Assembly (NCBI RefSeq): GCF_027111275.1
Contig: NZ_CP114286.1
Location: 3,954,501-4,018,500, forward strand
DNA from: Flavobacterium luteolum
Lineage (GTDB): Bacteria; Bacteroidota; Bacteroidia; Flavobacteriales; Flavobacteriaceae
Length of the DNA stretch: 64,000 nucleotides
Direction of reading: 5' to 3'
Numbering within the stretch: position 1 is the stretch's first letter; the number at the start of each line of letters is the position of its first letter. The notes below the pieces were generated by a model. The model saw only the letters and a list, made by a program, of their open reading frames with translations. It was not told the DNA's origin and did no database searches. The translations under genes were made by a program, and so were the position numbers. Positions 17,593-26,168 of the stretch are shown here, in pieces.

Positions 17593-18078
17593 ATGAAAAA
17601 AGTTATAACAATAACAGCTCTTATACTAGTAGTTTTCACATCTTGTAAAAAAGAAACCACTACTATAGAGCCAGTACAAATTACGCCAAGTCCGCCAAAA
17701 GAAGCTGAAATTGTAGAACCCGCAGGAGATCAATGTTATGCTTGGAAATCTAATGGAAGTGTGATAGAAATGAGTTTTAATGTTAATTCTCATCAAGAAG
17801 TAAACGGAAAGCTAAGCTATAATTTGGTTGGAAAAGATAAAAACGAAGGAACTTTGATAGGAAACATGAAAGGCGATACATTAATTGCCGATTACACCTT
17901 TAATTCTGAAGGAGTTTCATCTGTTCGAGAAGTTGCTTTTCTGCAAAAAGACGGGGCTTTTATTGAAGGATATGGCGATGTCGTAACAGCTAATGATAAG
18001 GTTTCTTTTAAAGATAAATCAAAACTAAATTTTGATGCAAAAAATACTTTGACAAAAGTAGATTGTAAAGTAGAGTAA
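17593..18078 (+). CDS. Lipoprotein of unknown function
   Basis: 161 residues; lipobox TSC (Cys19) followed by a Lys/Glu/Thr/Pro linker and a compact domain beginning QCYAWKSNG. The domain has alternating beta-strand pattern and conserved-looking Gly (GKLSYNLVGKDKNEGTL), of the kind seen in small Bacteroidota lipoproteins. No family was recognised. It stands alone between two near-identical terminators. Confidence 0.7.
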   Translation: MKKVITITALILVVFTSCKKETTTIEPVQITPSPPKEAEIVEPAGDQCYAWKSNGSVIEMSFNVNSHQEVNGKLSYNLVGKDKNEGTLIGNMKGDTLIADYTFNSEGVSSVREVAFLQKDGAFIEGYGDVVTANDKVSFKDKSKLNFDAKNTLTKVDCKVE

Positions 18079-18098
18079 ATGATGTGTTTATGAAGTGA

Positions 18099-18134
18099 AA
18101 AATCCATTCGTTTGGGGGCGAATGGATTTTTTTT
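18099..18134. terminator. Terminator with the same stem as the previous one
   Basis: AATCCATTCG (18101-18110) and CGAATGGATT (18119-18128) with loop TTTGGGGG, followed by T residues. Converging genes both end here. Confidence 0.8.
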
Positions 18135-18184
18135 ATTGTTAATTTTCTAAAACTGAAAATTGCGATTGCGACTGAAAACTAAAA

Positions 18185-19303
18185 TTAAAGATATTTTAAA
18201 TAAGTCTTTCTTTGGCAGTGAATAATTGGGTCAAAGTTTTTCCAAAGCAAATGAATAGCATTATTTTCTAATAGCTCAGGCGTTCTGATACAATTTCTAA
18301 TTCCTTTCTCCGAAAAAGTTTTATAATATTCATCAAAAATAAGTGCAGTAACACCTTTATTTTGATAATCAGGATGAACTCCAATTAAATAGAATACAAC
18401 ATCTTTGCTATGCTTTTTTGCTTTTAGGAGCTCTAAGAAGCCAAATGGAAATAGTTTTCCTTTTATTTTTTGCAATGCTTCCGTAAAACTTGGCATTACA
18501 ATACTAAAAGCTATTAAATTGTCATTTTTGTCAACTACAAACTTGATATACTCAGGATTAATAAAGCTGATGTATTTCTTTTTAAAATATTCTTTTTGAA
18601 CGTCAGAAATAGCAACAAACGAAGCTAGTTTTTCATAAGACTCGTTAAACAAATCAAACATTTTGTCAACGTGTGGCATAATGTCTTTTGTTTTGGTAAA
18701 AGTTAGCGTTTTTAGTTCATAACGCTTTTTAATCAATGCGGTGGCCTTCTGGAAAAATTCAGGTTTTACATTTGAAAAAGGGAAAATACTTTCGATATAC
18801 TGTTTTTCAACTTGAAAGCCCAATTCTTCAAAATGTCTTACATAATACTCGTGATTGTACCATGTAATCATGGTTCCAACTTGATCATAACCTTCGGTCA
18901 AGACGCCAACTTTGTCTAAGTTAGAGAATCCCATTGGACCTTCAGCGTGTTCTAAGTTATGCTTTCTTCCTAATTCATACACTTTTTCAAGAAGCGCTTT
19001 GGTAACTTCAATATCATCAATTACATCAAACCAGCCAAAACGGACTTTTCTTTTATGCTGATTGTTAACCTCAGACCAGTTGATGATCGCAGTAATACGG
19101 CCAACAATTTTATTGTCTCTGTAAGCCAGATAAAAATAAGCTTCGGCATTATCAAATGCAGGATTTTTCGTTTTGTCAAAAGATGCCAGTTCATCTGAAA
19201 TAATAGGCGGTACCCAATACGGATTATCTTTATATAATGAAAAAGGAAATTTAATGTATTCGGTTAATTCTTTCTTGCTTTTGGCTTCTTTAATTGTAAT
19301 CAT
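18185..19303 (-). CDS. GNAT-fold acyltransferase, possible lipid N-acyltransferase
   Basis: 372 residues with a double-GNAT look. Family landmarks: NPYWVPPIISDELASFDKTK near the N-terminus, YLAYRDNKIVGRI (first acetyl-CoA site strand), GPMGFSNLDKVGVLTEGYD and YNHEYYVRHFEELGF. The C-terminal half has another GNAT core (GVHPDYQNKGVTALI). This long GNAT group includes proteins that I associate with bacterial ceramide synthesis, which makes an N-acyltransferase role plausible given the SPT-like gene next door. That link is inference. It converges with the lipoprotein gene. Confidence 0.75.
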   Translation of the reverse strand: MITIKEAKSKKELTEYIKFPFSLYKDNPYWVPPIISDELASFDKTKNPAFDNAEAYFYLAYRDNKIVGRITAIINWSEVNNQHKRKVRFGWFDVIDDIEVTKALLEKVYELGRKHNLEHAEGPMGFSNLDKVGVLTEGYDQVGTMITWYNHEYYVRHFEELGFQVEKQYIESIFPFSNVKPEFFQKATALIKKRYELKTLTFTKTKDIMPHVDKMFDLFNESYEKLASFVAISDVQKEYFKKKYISFINPEYIKFVVDKNDNLIAFSIVMPSFTEALQKIKGKLFPFGFLELLKAKKHSKDVVFYLIGVHPDYQNKGVTALIFDEYYKTFSEKGIRNCIRTPELLENNAIHLLWKNFDPIIHCQRKTYLKYL

Positions 19304-19356
19304 TAATATGGTATTGAGAGGCCTAAATTATAAAAAAGGCTCCAGTTATTTACATT

Positions 19357-20325
19357 TTATTCGTATTTTGCTTTACGCTTTCTCTCTTTTTCTTGATAGT
19401 CAACTTTTTTCTCATTATCTGGATTCTTTTTAGCTCTGTCTGCTGCTTTGTTTATTTCTACTTTTTCTTTATACCATCCGTCATAGCGCCATGATATTCC
19501 AACTCCTCCATATAATATAGAAGGTGTGTTTTTAAAGTTTGTACTTATAGAAGCATCAACCTGCATGTTTGAAGAAAGAAGAAAAGCAGCCCCTCCGCGA
19601 AGAATCGAATCACTGTAAAAGTCGCTTTTATATCCTTGATTTTCGACAAAACCAGACCATCTGTCATTGAATCCGTGCGTCAAAGTTAGTATATATCCGT
19701 AAGTTGGATAGTCAGTACTGATATAATCTGCAAAAATATTGGTGACAAAAACCCAAGATCCGCCTCCAAGAAGGTTTTGTGTAATAAGCGAAACTTTTGG
19801 AGAAATTTCACCGTTTGGAGAAAAATAGTAGGGATTATCTGCTCCAATAAAATTTGCTCCTGCAAAAACTGAAACAGCTGGGATTAATTCTCGCCATTGA
19901 AAATTTCGGTTGGCTCTGTAGCTGTAAATATTCACTTCACGTTTATAGTTTTTATAAGGATCGTAAACAAGGTACTTGGCTCCTAAGACAGTTTGTCTAA
20001 AATTGTTTTTTTTGTAGCTAGTGTATGGAGTGTCAAAGTTTTCCGATTGGTATTGTAAATCAACGATAAATTCTAATTGTTCTAGAAAAGCACCGTATCT
20101 TAAGGTTAGATCGGTACCAAATCCGCTGGCATCGTAATCTAGTAAGTCGTGTTTTTCTTTAATGCCATAAATACCAAATTCAGCTTGAATTACAGATTTA
20201 CCAACAGCATAAGCAGACATGGTTTCTCCTGGGCGGTTAGAATTAATAACATCAGTATATTGCGCAAAAAACAGTTGTGGAATAAAAAAAAGTACCGGGG
20301 CAAGTAAGTTTTTAATTTGGAACAT
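19357..20325 (-). CDS. Outer-membrane beta-barrel transporter-like protein
   Basis: 322 residues with a signal peptide (about 1-21) and repeated amphipathic strands with terminal aromatic residues (SVIQAEFGIYG, FGTDLTLRYGAF, TPSILYGGVGISWRY). NSNRPGETMSAYAVGK near the N-terminus matches a family of proteins annotated as phenol-degradation 'transporter', barrels of unknown substrate. The tail is Lys/Glu-rich. A TACATTTG promoter element lies 37 bp upstream, and the next gene upstream is divergent. Confidence 0.78.
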   Translation of the reverse strand: MFQIKNLLAPVLFFIPQLFFAQYTDVINSNRPGETMSAYAVGKSVIQAEFGIYGIKEKHDLLDYDASGFGTDLTLRYGAFLEQLEFIVDLQYQSENFDTPYTSYKKNNFRQTVLGAKYLVYDPYKNYKREVNIYSYRANRNFQWRELIPAVSVFAGANFIGADNPYYFSPNGEISPKVSLITQNLLGGGSWVFVTNIFADYISTDYPTYGYILTLTHGFNDRWSGFVENQGYKSDFYSDSILRGGAAFLLSSNMQVDASISTNFKNTPSILYGGVGISWRYDGWYKEKVEINKAADRAKKNPDNEKKVDYQEKERKRKAKYE

Positions 20326-20361
20326 ATAATTTTTTTTGGATTAAAATATAATAACGCATAT

Positions 20362-20369
20362 CAAATGTA
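20362..20369 (-). promoter_or_regulatory. -7 element for the beta-barrel gene
   Basis: CAAATGTA on the plus strand reads TACATTTG on the minus strand, an exact consensus match 37 bp from the start codon. Confidence 0.55.
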
Positions 20370-20423
20370 CATATTTTATTATTTATTTAAGATTCATATT
20401 TTATTTTTAAACAACGGATTTAT

Positions 20424-20431
20424 TAATTTTG
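20424..20431 (+). promoter_or_regulatory. -7 element for the DUF4834 gene
   Basis: TAATTTTG matches TAnnTTTG. It places transcription start near 20438 and thereby supports the ATG at 20449 over upstream in-frame starts. Confidence 0.5.
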
Positions 20432-20448
20432 GAAAAAAATATATAGTT

Positions 20449-20742
20449 ATGCAAGAAGCGTCATTTTCGGGTTTGTTTAAGACCATCATGTGGGTTATAG
20501 CTTTTTATTACATTTTTAAATTTTTAGCTAGAATCTTTTTGCCAGTATTGGTTAAAAAGGCAGTAGAGAATGCCAGTGAAAATTTTCAAAGACAACAACA
20601 GCAGTATAATCAGGGCAATACGTATCAGAATAATCGCAATACAAATAATAATGATGAAATAATCATTAATACTGCCAATGCTAAAAACCCGCGCGAAACC
20701 AAAAAAGTGGGAGAGTATGTTGATTACGAAGAAATAGATTAG
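20449..20742 (+). CDS. DUF4834-like small membrane protein
   Basis: 97 residues from the ATG at 20449. An upstream in-frame start at 20317 would precede the predicted promoter and add an uncharacteristic hydrophobic stretch, so it was not used. One membrane segment (about 10-36, TIMWVIAFYYIFKFLARIFLPVLV) is followed by a basic amphipathic helix, a Gln/Asn-rich linker and an acidic tail. This matches DUF4834 proteins, found only in Bacteroidota, function unknown. It is 49 bp ahead of the YfhO-like gene. Confidence 0.75.
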   Translation: MQEASFSGLFKTIMWVIAFYYIFKFLARIFLPVLVKKAVENASENFQRQQQQYNQGNTYQNNRNTNNNDEIIINTANAKNPRETKKVGEYVDYEEID

Positions 20743-20791
20743 ATTTGTGTCCTGAAAATTTAGGATTCATTTTAACCCAAACTAGCCAAAA

Positions 20792-23230
20792 TTGAAAATA
20801 GTAAATAAGTTCTATCCGCATGCCCTTGTTATCTTGGGCTTTATTTTTGTTTCGTTAATTTATTTTTATCCAGTCTTACAAGGAAAACAGATCTTCCAGT
20901 CTGATATTGCTCAATACACCGGAATGGCAAAAGAGCAAAACGATTTTAGAGCAACGGAAAATGCTGAACCTTATTGGACAAACTCCGCTTTTGGAGGTAT
21001 GCCAACGTATCAGCTTGGAGCAAATTATCCGAACGATTTTATTGGTAAAGTTGATGACGTATTACGTTTTCTTCCGCGTCCTGCAGATTACTTATTTTTA
21101 TATTTCCTTGGTTTTTATGGCTTACTATTGGTTTTAAAAACAGATCCTTTGAAAGCCTTTATAGGTTCAATTGCATTTGGTTTTTCAACTTATATGATTA
21201 TTATTTTAGGTGTTGGGCATAATGCCAAAGCACACGCTATTGCTTATATGCCTTTGGTAATTGCTGGGTTTATACTCGTCTTTCAGAAGAAATACATTAA
21301 AGGAGGTTTGCTCACTATGTTTGCCGTGGCATTAGAAATTAGTGCCAATCACTTCCAAATGACCTATTATTTATTGATTTTCTTATTGATTCTTTCAGGT
21401 TATTACGCTTACAACTTTATCAAAGAAAAAGATTTTAAAGGTCTTTTAATTTCTTGTGGAGTTTTATTGGTTGCAGGAATTTTTGCCTTAGGAGCCAATG
21501 CTGGTAATTTAATGGCAACAAATGAATATGCTAAATATAGTATTAGAGATAAAAGTGAGCTGACCTTTAATCCAGACGGATCTAAAAATGAGACCACTGC
21601 TTCTATGACCACAGATTATATCACAGAATATAGTTATGGTATTGCAGAAAGTTTAAATTTAATTGCTCCAAGAATTTTTGGAGGTTCAAGTCACGAAAAT
21701 GTGGGTACAGATAGCAGTATGTACGCATTTATGCTTGAACAAGGAGTTCCAGCTTCTCAAGCTCAAGATTTTGTTTCGGGAATGCCAACGTATTGGGGAG
21801 ATCAGCCAATTGTTTCTGCACCAGCTTATATTGGAGCTGTAGTTTTCTTTTTGGCAGTTTTAGCTTTATTTATAGACGAAAGAAAAATCAAATATGTTTT
21901 CCTTGCTGGAGCACTTTTTACTTTAGTGCTTTCATGGGGTAAAAACTTTTCTTTATTGACAGACTTTTTTATTGAATATGTTCCTCTTTACGATAAATTT
22001 AGAGCGGTGTCTTCAATTCAGGTTATTTTAGAATTATGTTTCCCTGTTTTAGCTGTTATGGGATTGCAATCATTTTTTAAAGCTAAAGATGAGCCAAAAT
22101 TACAGCAGAAAGCATTAATCCAAACAGGAGTTTTTGGCCTAGGAGTACTTCTTATTCTTCTAATAGCAAAAAGTTTCTTCCATTTCACAGGAATGAACGA
22201 TAATGCTTATTTGGAAAGCTACGGACCAGGTTTCGTTGATGCTTTAAGAGAAGATAGAATGACGATGTATTATGCGGATTTACTAAGATCTGGATTCTTA
22301 ATTATAATTGCGTTTGCTGTTCTTTGGATGTTTGTAAAAAATAAACTTTCTCAGACAACAACTTTAATTATAGTTGGTTTAGTGATGATTTTCGACTTGT
22401 TTTTTGTAGACAAGAAATATGTTTCTGCTAAAGACTTTGTAAGCCCGGTTCAGATTGCGGCACCTTTTCAAGAAACACAAGCAGATGCTCAGATATTAAA
22501 AGATACTTCAATATACCGTGTATTTGACCTTCAAGGGCAATTGCAAGGAAGATCTTCTTATTTCCATAAAACAATTGGAGGTTATAGTGCTGTAAGACCA
22601 AGAAGAATGCAGCAATTGTACGATTATCAAATTGCTAAAAATAATTTAGAGATACTTAATATGTTGAATGTTAAGTATGTAATTCAAGTGGATAAAGACG
22701 GAAATCAGATTCCTGCAGTTAATCCAGATGCGAACGGAAATGCTTGGTTTGTAGAGTCGGTAAAATTGGTAAACAAACCAGACGATGTAATGAAAGCGCT
22801 GAATACTTTGGATACTAAAAAAGTGGCGGTTTTCAATGTTCACGAACATGAAAGCAAGTTCCAAAACGCGAGATTAAAGAAAGCTTTTGATACAACAGGA
22901 ACTATTAAAGTTGTTACTTATAAGCCAAATTATATCAAATACAAATCAGAAAACAATGGAGATGGTTTAGCTGTTTTCTCTGAAATGTATTATAAAAATG
23001 GTTGGAATGCTTACATAGATGGAAAACTAACAGATCATTTCCCTGTTGATTATGTTTTAAGAGCAATGGAAATTCCTGCTGGAAAACATACTATCGAATT
23101 TAAATTTGAGCCTCAGATTATTAAAACTGGAGGAACAATTACTTTAATTAGTTCAATAGGAATGTTACTTCTTTTAGCTGGAGGAATTTATTTTGAGAGT
23201 AAAAATTCTAGCAAGAAAAAAGAAGCCTAG
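20792..23230 (+). CDS. YfhO-like polytopic membrane protein, TTG start
   Basis: 812 residues with about 12 membrane segments and a long soluble C-terminal part. Family landmarks include SDIAQYTGMAKEQNDF near the N-terminus, the YWTNSAFGGMPTYQ segment in the first loop, and PNYIKYKSENNGDGLAVFSEMYYKNGWNAYIDGK near the end. YfhO proteins are GT-C-fold membrane proteins linked to envelope glycosylation. The reading frame begins with TTG (20792); no in-frame ATG is close. It leads a block with a GT4 glycosyltransferase and a flippase, so a role in surface glycan assembly is likely. Confidence 0.85.
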   Translation: MKIVNKFYPHALVILGFIFVSLIYFYPVLQGKQIFQSDIAQYTGMAKEQNDFRATENAEPYWTNSAFGGMPTYQLGANYPNDFIGKVDDVLRFLPRPADYLFLYFLGFYGLLLVLKTDPLKAFIGSIAFGFSTYMIIILGVGHNAKAHAIAYMPLVIAGFILVFQKKYIKGGLLTMFAVALEISANHFQMTYYLLIFLLILSGYYAYNFIKEKDFKGLLISCGVLLVAGIFALGANAGNLMATNEYAKYSIRDKSELTFNPDGSKNETTASMTTDYITEYSYGIAESLNLIAPRIFGGSSHENVGTDSSMYAFMLEQGVPASQAQDFVSGMPTYWGDQPIVSAPAYIGAVVFFLAVLALFIDERKIKYVFLAGALFTLVLSWGKNFSLLTDFFIEYVPLYDKFRAVSSIQVILELCFPVLAVMGLQSFFKAKDEPKLQQKALIQTGVFGLGVLLILLIAKSFFHFTGMNDNAYLESYGPGFVDALREDRMTMYYADLLRSGFLIIIAFAVLWMFVKNKLSQTTTLIIVGLVMIFDLFFVDKKYVSAKDFVSPVQIAAPFQETQADAQILKDTSIYRVFDLQGQLQGRSSYFHKTIGGYSAVRPRRMQQLYDYQIAKNNLEILNMLNVKYVIQVDKDGNQIPAVNPDANGNAWFVESVKLVNKPDDVMKALNTLDTKKVAVFNVHEHESKFQNARLKKAFDTTGTIKVVTYKPNYIKYKSENNGDGLAVFSEMYYKNGWNAYIDGKLTDHFPVDYVLRAMEIPAGKHTIEFKFEPQIIKTGGTITLISSIGMLLLLAGGIYFESKNSSKKKEA

Positions 23231-23278
23231 AACTTCTAAACTCTAAATTTGCACTTTAAAATAGAAAACTGATTTCCA

Positions 23279-24565
23279 TTGGAACAAAAAAAACTCTTAA
23301 TAATTACCTATTATTTTCCACCTGCGGGAGGACCTGGTGTACAGCGTTGGCTGAAATTTGTAAAATATCTGCCAGAATTTGATGTTCAGCCAATAGTTTA
23401 TGTTCCAGAAAACCCAACTTATCCAATTGTTGATGAAGGTTTGGTAAGTGAAATATCAGATAAAGTAATTGTTTTAAAGAATAAAATTTGGGAGCCTTAC
23501 CAATTGGCTTCCATTTTTTCGAAGAATAAAACCAAGAAAATCAGTTCTGGAATTTTTCCGCAAAAGAAAAAACAGACCTTCTTAGATAAGACTTTTCTTT
23601 GGGTTCGAGGAAATCTTTTTATTCCGGATGCCCGCGTTTTTTGGGTAAAGCCATCTGTTTCTTATTTAGAAAAATACATTCAAGAAAATAATATTGATAC
23701 GATTGTGACTTCTGGGCCGCCGCACAGTTTGCATTTAATTGGTTTAGAATTACAGCAAAAATTAAAAGTAAAATGGTTTGCCGATTTCCGTGATCCTTGG
23801 ACAACAATTGGTTATCATAAAGCACTTCGTCTATCTTCTTATGCAGAAAAAAAACATAAGAATTTAGAGCATAAAGTACTTAACTCAGCAGATGAAATCA
23901 TTGTAACCAGTAAAACCACAAAAGCTGAGTTCGAGGCTATTACCAATAGGCCAATTACGGTAATTACAAACGGTTATGATATTGAAACTGTAGAAAGACA
24001 AACTTTAGATACGAAATTTACTTTAGCTCATATTGGTTCTTTCTTGTCTGATAGAAATCCGCCTTTTTTATGGGAGGTTTTGGTGGAATTACTGCAAGAA
24101 GTTTCAGAATTTAAATCTCATTTAGAAATTAAATTAATAGGTGCCGTAAGCCAAGAGGTTTTAGATGCTATTCAAGAACATCAATTAAATGATTATTTAA
24201 ATTTAGTGGGTTACGTTTCTCATAAAGAAGCTGTCGCGCATCAAAGAAAATCTCAAGTCTTACTTTTAATAGAGATTAATTCCGAAGATACAAAAAGCAT
24301 TATTCCAGGAAAATTATTCGAATACATGGTTTCAAACCGACCGATTATTGCCATTGGACCTCAAGGTTCTGATTTTGCAGACATCGTAACGCAAACCGAT
24401 ACCGGAGTATTTTTTGATTATTCTGAGAAAGCGAAATTAAAAAGTGTAATTTTGGACTTTTTTAATCAGTTTTTGGAAGGGAAGCTGCAATCACATGGGA
24501 TTGGTTTACAGCAATATTCAAGAAAAAACCTTACCAAACAATTGGCACAGCTGATTAAAGGATAA
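23279..24565 (+). CDS. GT4-type glycosyltransferase, TTG start
   Basis: 428 residues. The N-terminal domain opens with LIITYYFPPAGGPGVQRW, the nucleotide-sugar binding Gly-rich loop of GT4 enzymes; the C-terminal Rossmann domain has the IPGKLFEYMVSNRPIIAIG motif whose Glu binds the donor. DFRDPWT resembles other Bacteroidota transferases. No in-frame ATG is near the beginning; TTG at 23279 gives the natural length. It lies 48 bp after the YfhO-like gene and 35 bp before a flippase, so the three are probably one transcription unit for a surface glycan. Confidence 0.88.
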   Translation: MEQKKLLIITYYFPPAGGPGVQRWLKFVKYLPEFDVQPIVYVPENPTYPIVDEGLVSEISDKVIVLKNKIWEPYQLASIFSKNKTKKISSGIFPQKKKQTFLDKTFLWVRGNLFIPDARVFWVKPSVSYLEKYIQENNIDTIVTSGPPHSLHLIGLELQQKLKVKWFADFRDPWTTIGYHKALRLSSYAEKKHKNLEHKVLNSADEIIVTSKTTKAEFEAITNRPITVITNGYDIETVERQTLDTKFTLAHIGSFLSDRNPPFLWEVLVELLQEVSEFKSHLEIKLIGAVSQEVLDAIQEHQLNDYLNLVGYVSHKEAVAHQRKSQVLLLIEINSEDTKSIIPGKLFEYMVSNRPIIAIGPQGSDFADIVTQTDTGVFFDYSEKAKLKSVILDFFNQFLEGKLQSHGIGLQQYSRKNLTKQLAQLIKG

Positions 24566-24600
24566 TCAATTAAACATTACATACAATCTAAACTCAAGAA

Positions 24601-26070
24601 ATGGGTATTGTCTTAAATCAGTCTTTTAAAAACACTATAATTACATACATTGGTTTTGGTATCGGAGCCATTAATACATTATATCTTTATCCCGTTTTTC
24701 TTGGGGCAACATATTACGCCTTAACAAATTATATTACATCTGCAGCAAACGTAATTATGCCTTTGTTTGCAATTGGAATGCAAAATACACTTGTAAAATT
24801 TTATTCGCAATATAAAACAGAAGAAGAAAGAGAGCAGTTTTTGTCTTTTACAGCACTGTTTCCAATTTTAATGTGTATTCCGCTAGGACTTATCGGAATC
24901 TTCTTTTACGATGATATAACCGATTTTGTTTCTAAAGAAAATCCAGTCGTTCGTGAATTTATGCTTCTTATTCCGTTTATCGGAATCTGTATGGCTTACT
25001 TTGAGATTTTTTATGCGTGGGCGAGGGTTCACATGCATTCTGTTTTCGGAAACTTTATTAAAGAAGTTGGTTTAAGGCTGCTTTCTACATTTGCTTTAAT
25101 TGGATTGTATTTTAACTGGATCAGTTTGGTTGAGTTTGTCTACGTAACTGCAGGTATTTATTTTTTGGCTTTCATTGTTACAATGTTTTATGCATTTTAC
25201 ATTAAAAAGCCTAATTTCCAGATTACAATACCAGAAAATGTAAAAAGTGTAATGGAGTATACTTTTTATATTATCTTATCAGGAAGCGTTGCTAATTTAC
25301 TTCTAGATGGAGATAAGCTTATGCTGAATCAATACATGAAGATTGAAAATATTGCTTATTATTCTGTAGCAACATATATCGCTTTGGTAATTTCTGTTCC
25401 AAGCCGCGCGATGCACCAAATCGTGTATCCGATTACAGCAAAATTAATGCATGAAAACAAGCATGATGAGTTAAATCAGCTGTACAAAAAGACGTCAATT
25501 AATTTACAGATTGTCGGCGGATTTGTAATGCTGTGCATTTTTGTGAATATAAGGCAATTGTATGAATTAGTTCCAAAAGATTACAGCGGTGGTATCTCAG
25601 TTGTATTTATGATTGGACTTTCTAAATATTTTGACTTGATCTTAGGAAATAACAATGCTATTATTTTCAATACGAAATATTACCGAATGGTATTGTATTT
25701 AGGATTAATGTTGGTTGTTTTAACTGTAATTTTAAATATGTTGTTCATTCCTCATTTTGGAATTATGGGTTCAGCGTTTGCTACACTTTTATCTATTACA
25801 TTATACAGTTTGGCAAAATTACTTTTTGTAGTTAAGAAGCTTGATTTGTATCCTTTTACCAAACAGACGATTCATTCAATACTGCTAACATTTGCATTGT
25901 TTTTAGTATTTTATTTCTGGGAATTTCCATTTTTTCAATTAATCAGTATTGCTTTAAAATCGATATTAGTAACTATTTTATATGTGTATCTAAACTATAA
26001 GTTCAAGATTTCGTCAGATATCAATAATGTTATTGATTCTATTTTCAAAAAGTTAGGTTTTAAAATTTGA
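24601..26070 (+). CDS. Polysaccharide flippase (Wzx-like, MOP superfamily)
   Basis: 489 residues with about 14 membrane segments beginning MGIVLNQSFKNTIITYIGFGIGAINTLYLYP, the usual start of Bacteroidota oligosaccharide exporters. It would move a lipid-linked glycan across the inner membrane. It is the third gene of the YfhO-GT-flippase block (35-bp gap). Substrate cannot be deduced. Confidence 0.88.
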   Translation: MGIVLNQSFKNTIITYIGFGIGAINTLYLYPVFLGATYYALTNYITSAANVIMPLFAIGMQNTLVKFYSQYKTEEEREQFLSFTALFPILMCIPLGLIGIFFYDDITDFVSKENPVVREFMLLIPFIGICMAYFEIFYAWARVHMHSVFGNFIKEVGLRLLSTFALIGLYFNWISLVEFVYVTAGIYFLAFIVTMFYAFYIKKPNFQITIPENVKSVMEYTFYIILSGSVANLLLDGDKLMLNQYMKIENIAYYSVATYIALVISVPSRAMHQIVYPITAKLMHENKHDELNQLYKKTSINLQIVGGFVMLCIFVNIRQLYELVPKDYSGGISVVFMIGLSKYFDLILGNNNAIIFNTKYYRMVLYLGLMLVVLTVILNMLFIPHFGIMGSAFATLLSITLYSLAKLLFVVKKLDLYPFTKQTIHSILLTFALFLVFYFWEFPFFQLISIALKSILVTILYVYLNYKFKISSDINNVIDSIFKKLGFKI

Positions 26071-26125
26071 TCTGATTTTTCTGTAAAAAAGAAAACAATT
26101 TAAAAAATCGTAGCTTTTTTGTTTT

Positions 26126-26133
26126 TATATTTG
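26126..26133 (+). promoter_or_regulatory. -7 element for the MscS gene
   Basis: TATATTTG, an exact TAnnTTTG, 35 bp before the start codon. Confidence 0.5.
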
Positions 26134-26168
26134 TTAGAAAGGATAACTAATTTATTTCTAAATTTAAT

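Noticed and set aside
20317..20448. Longer form of the DUF4834 protein
   Set aside because: It would start upstream of the predicted promoter and overlap the divergent beta-barrel gene's leader.
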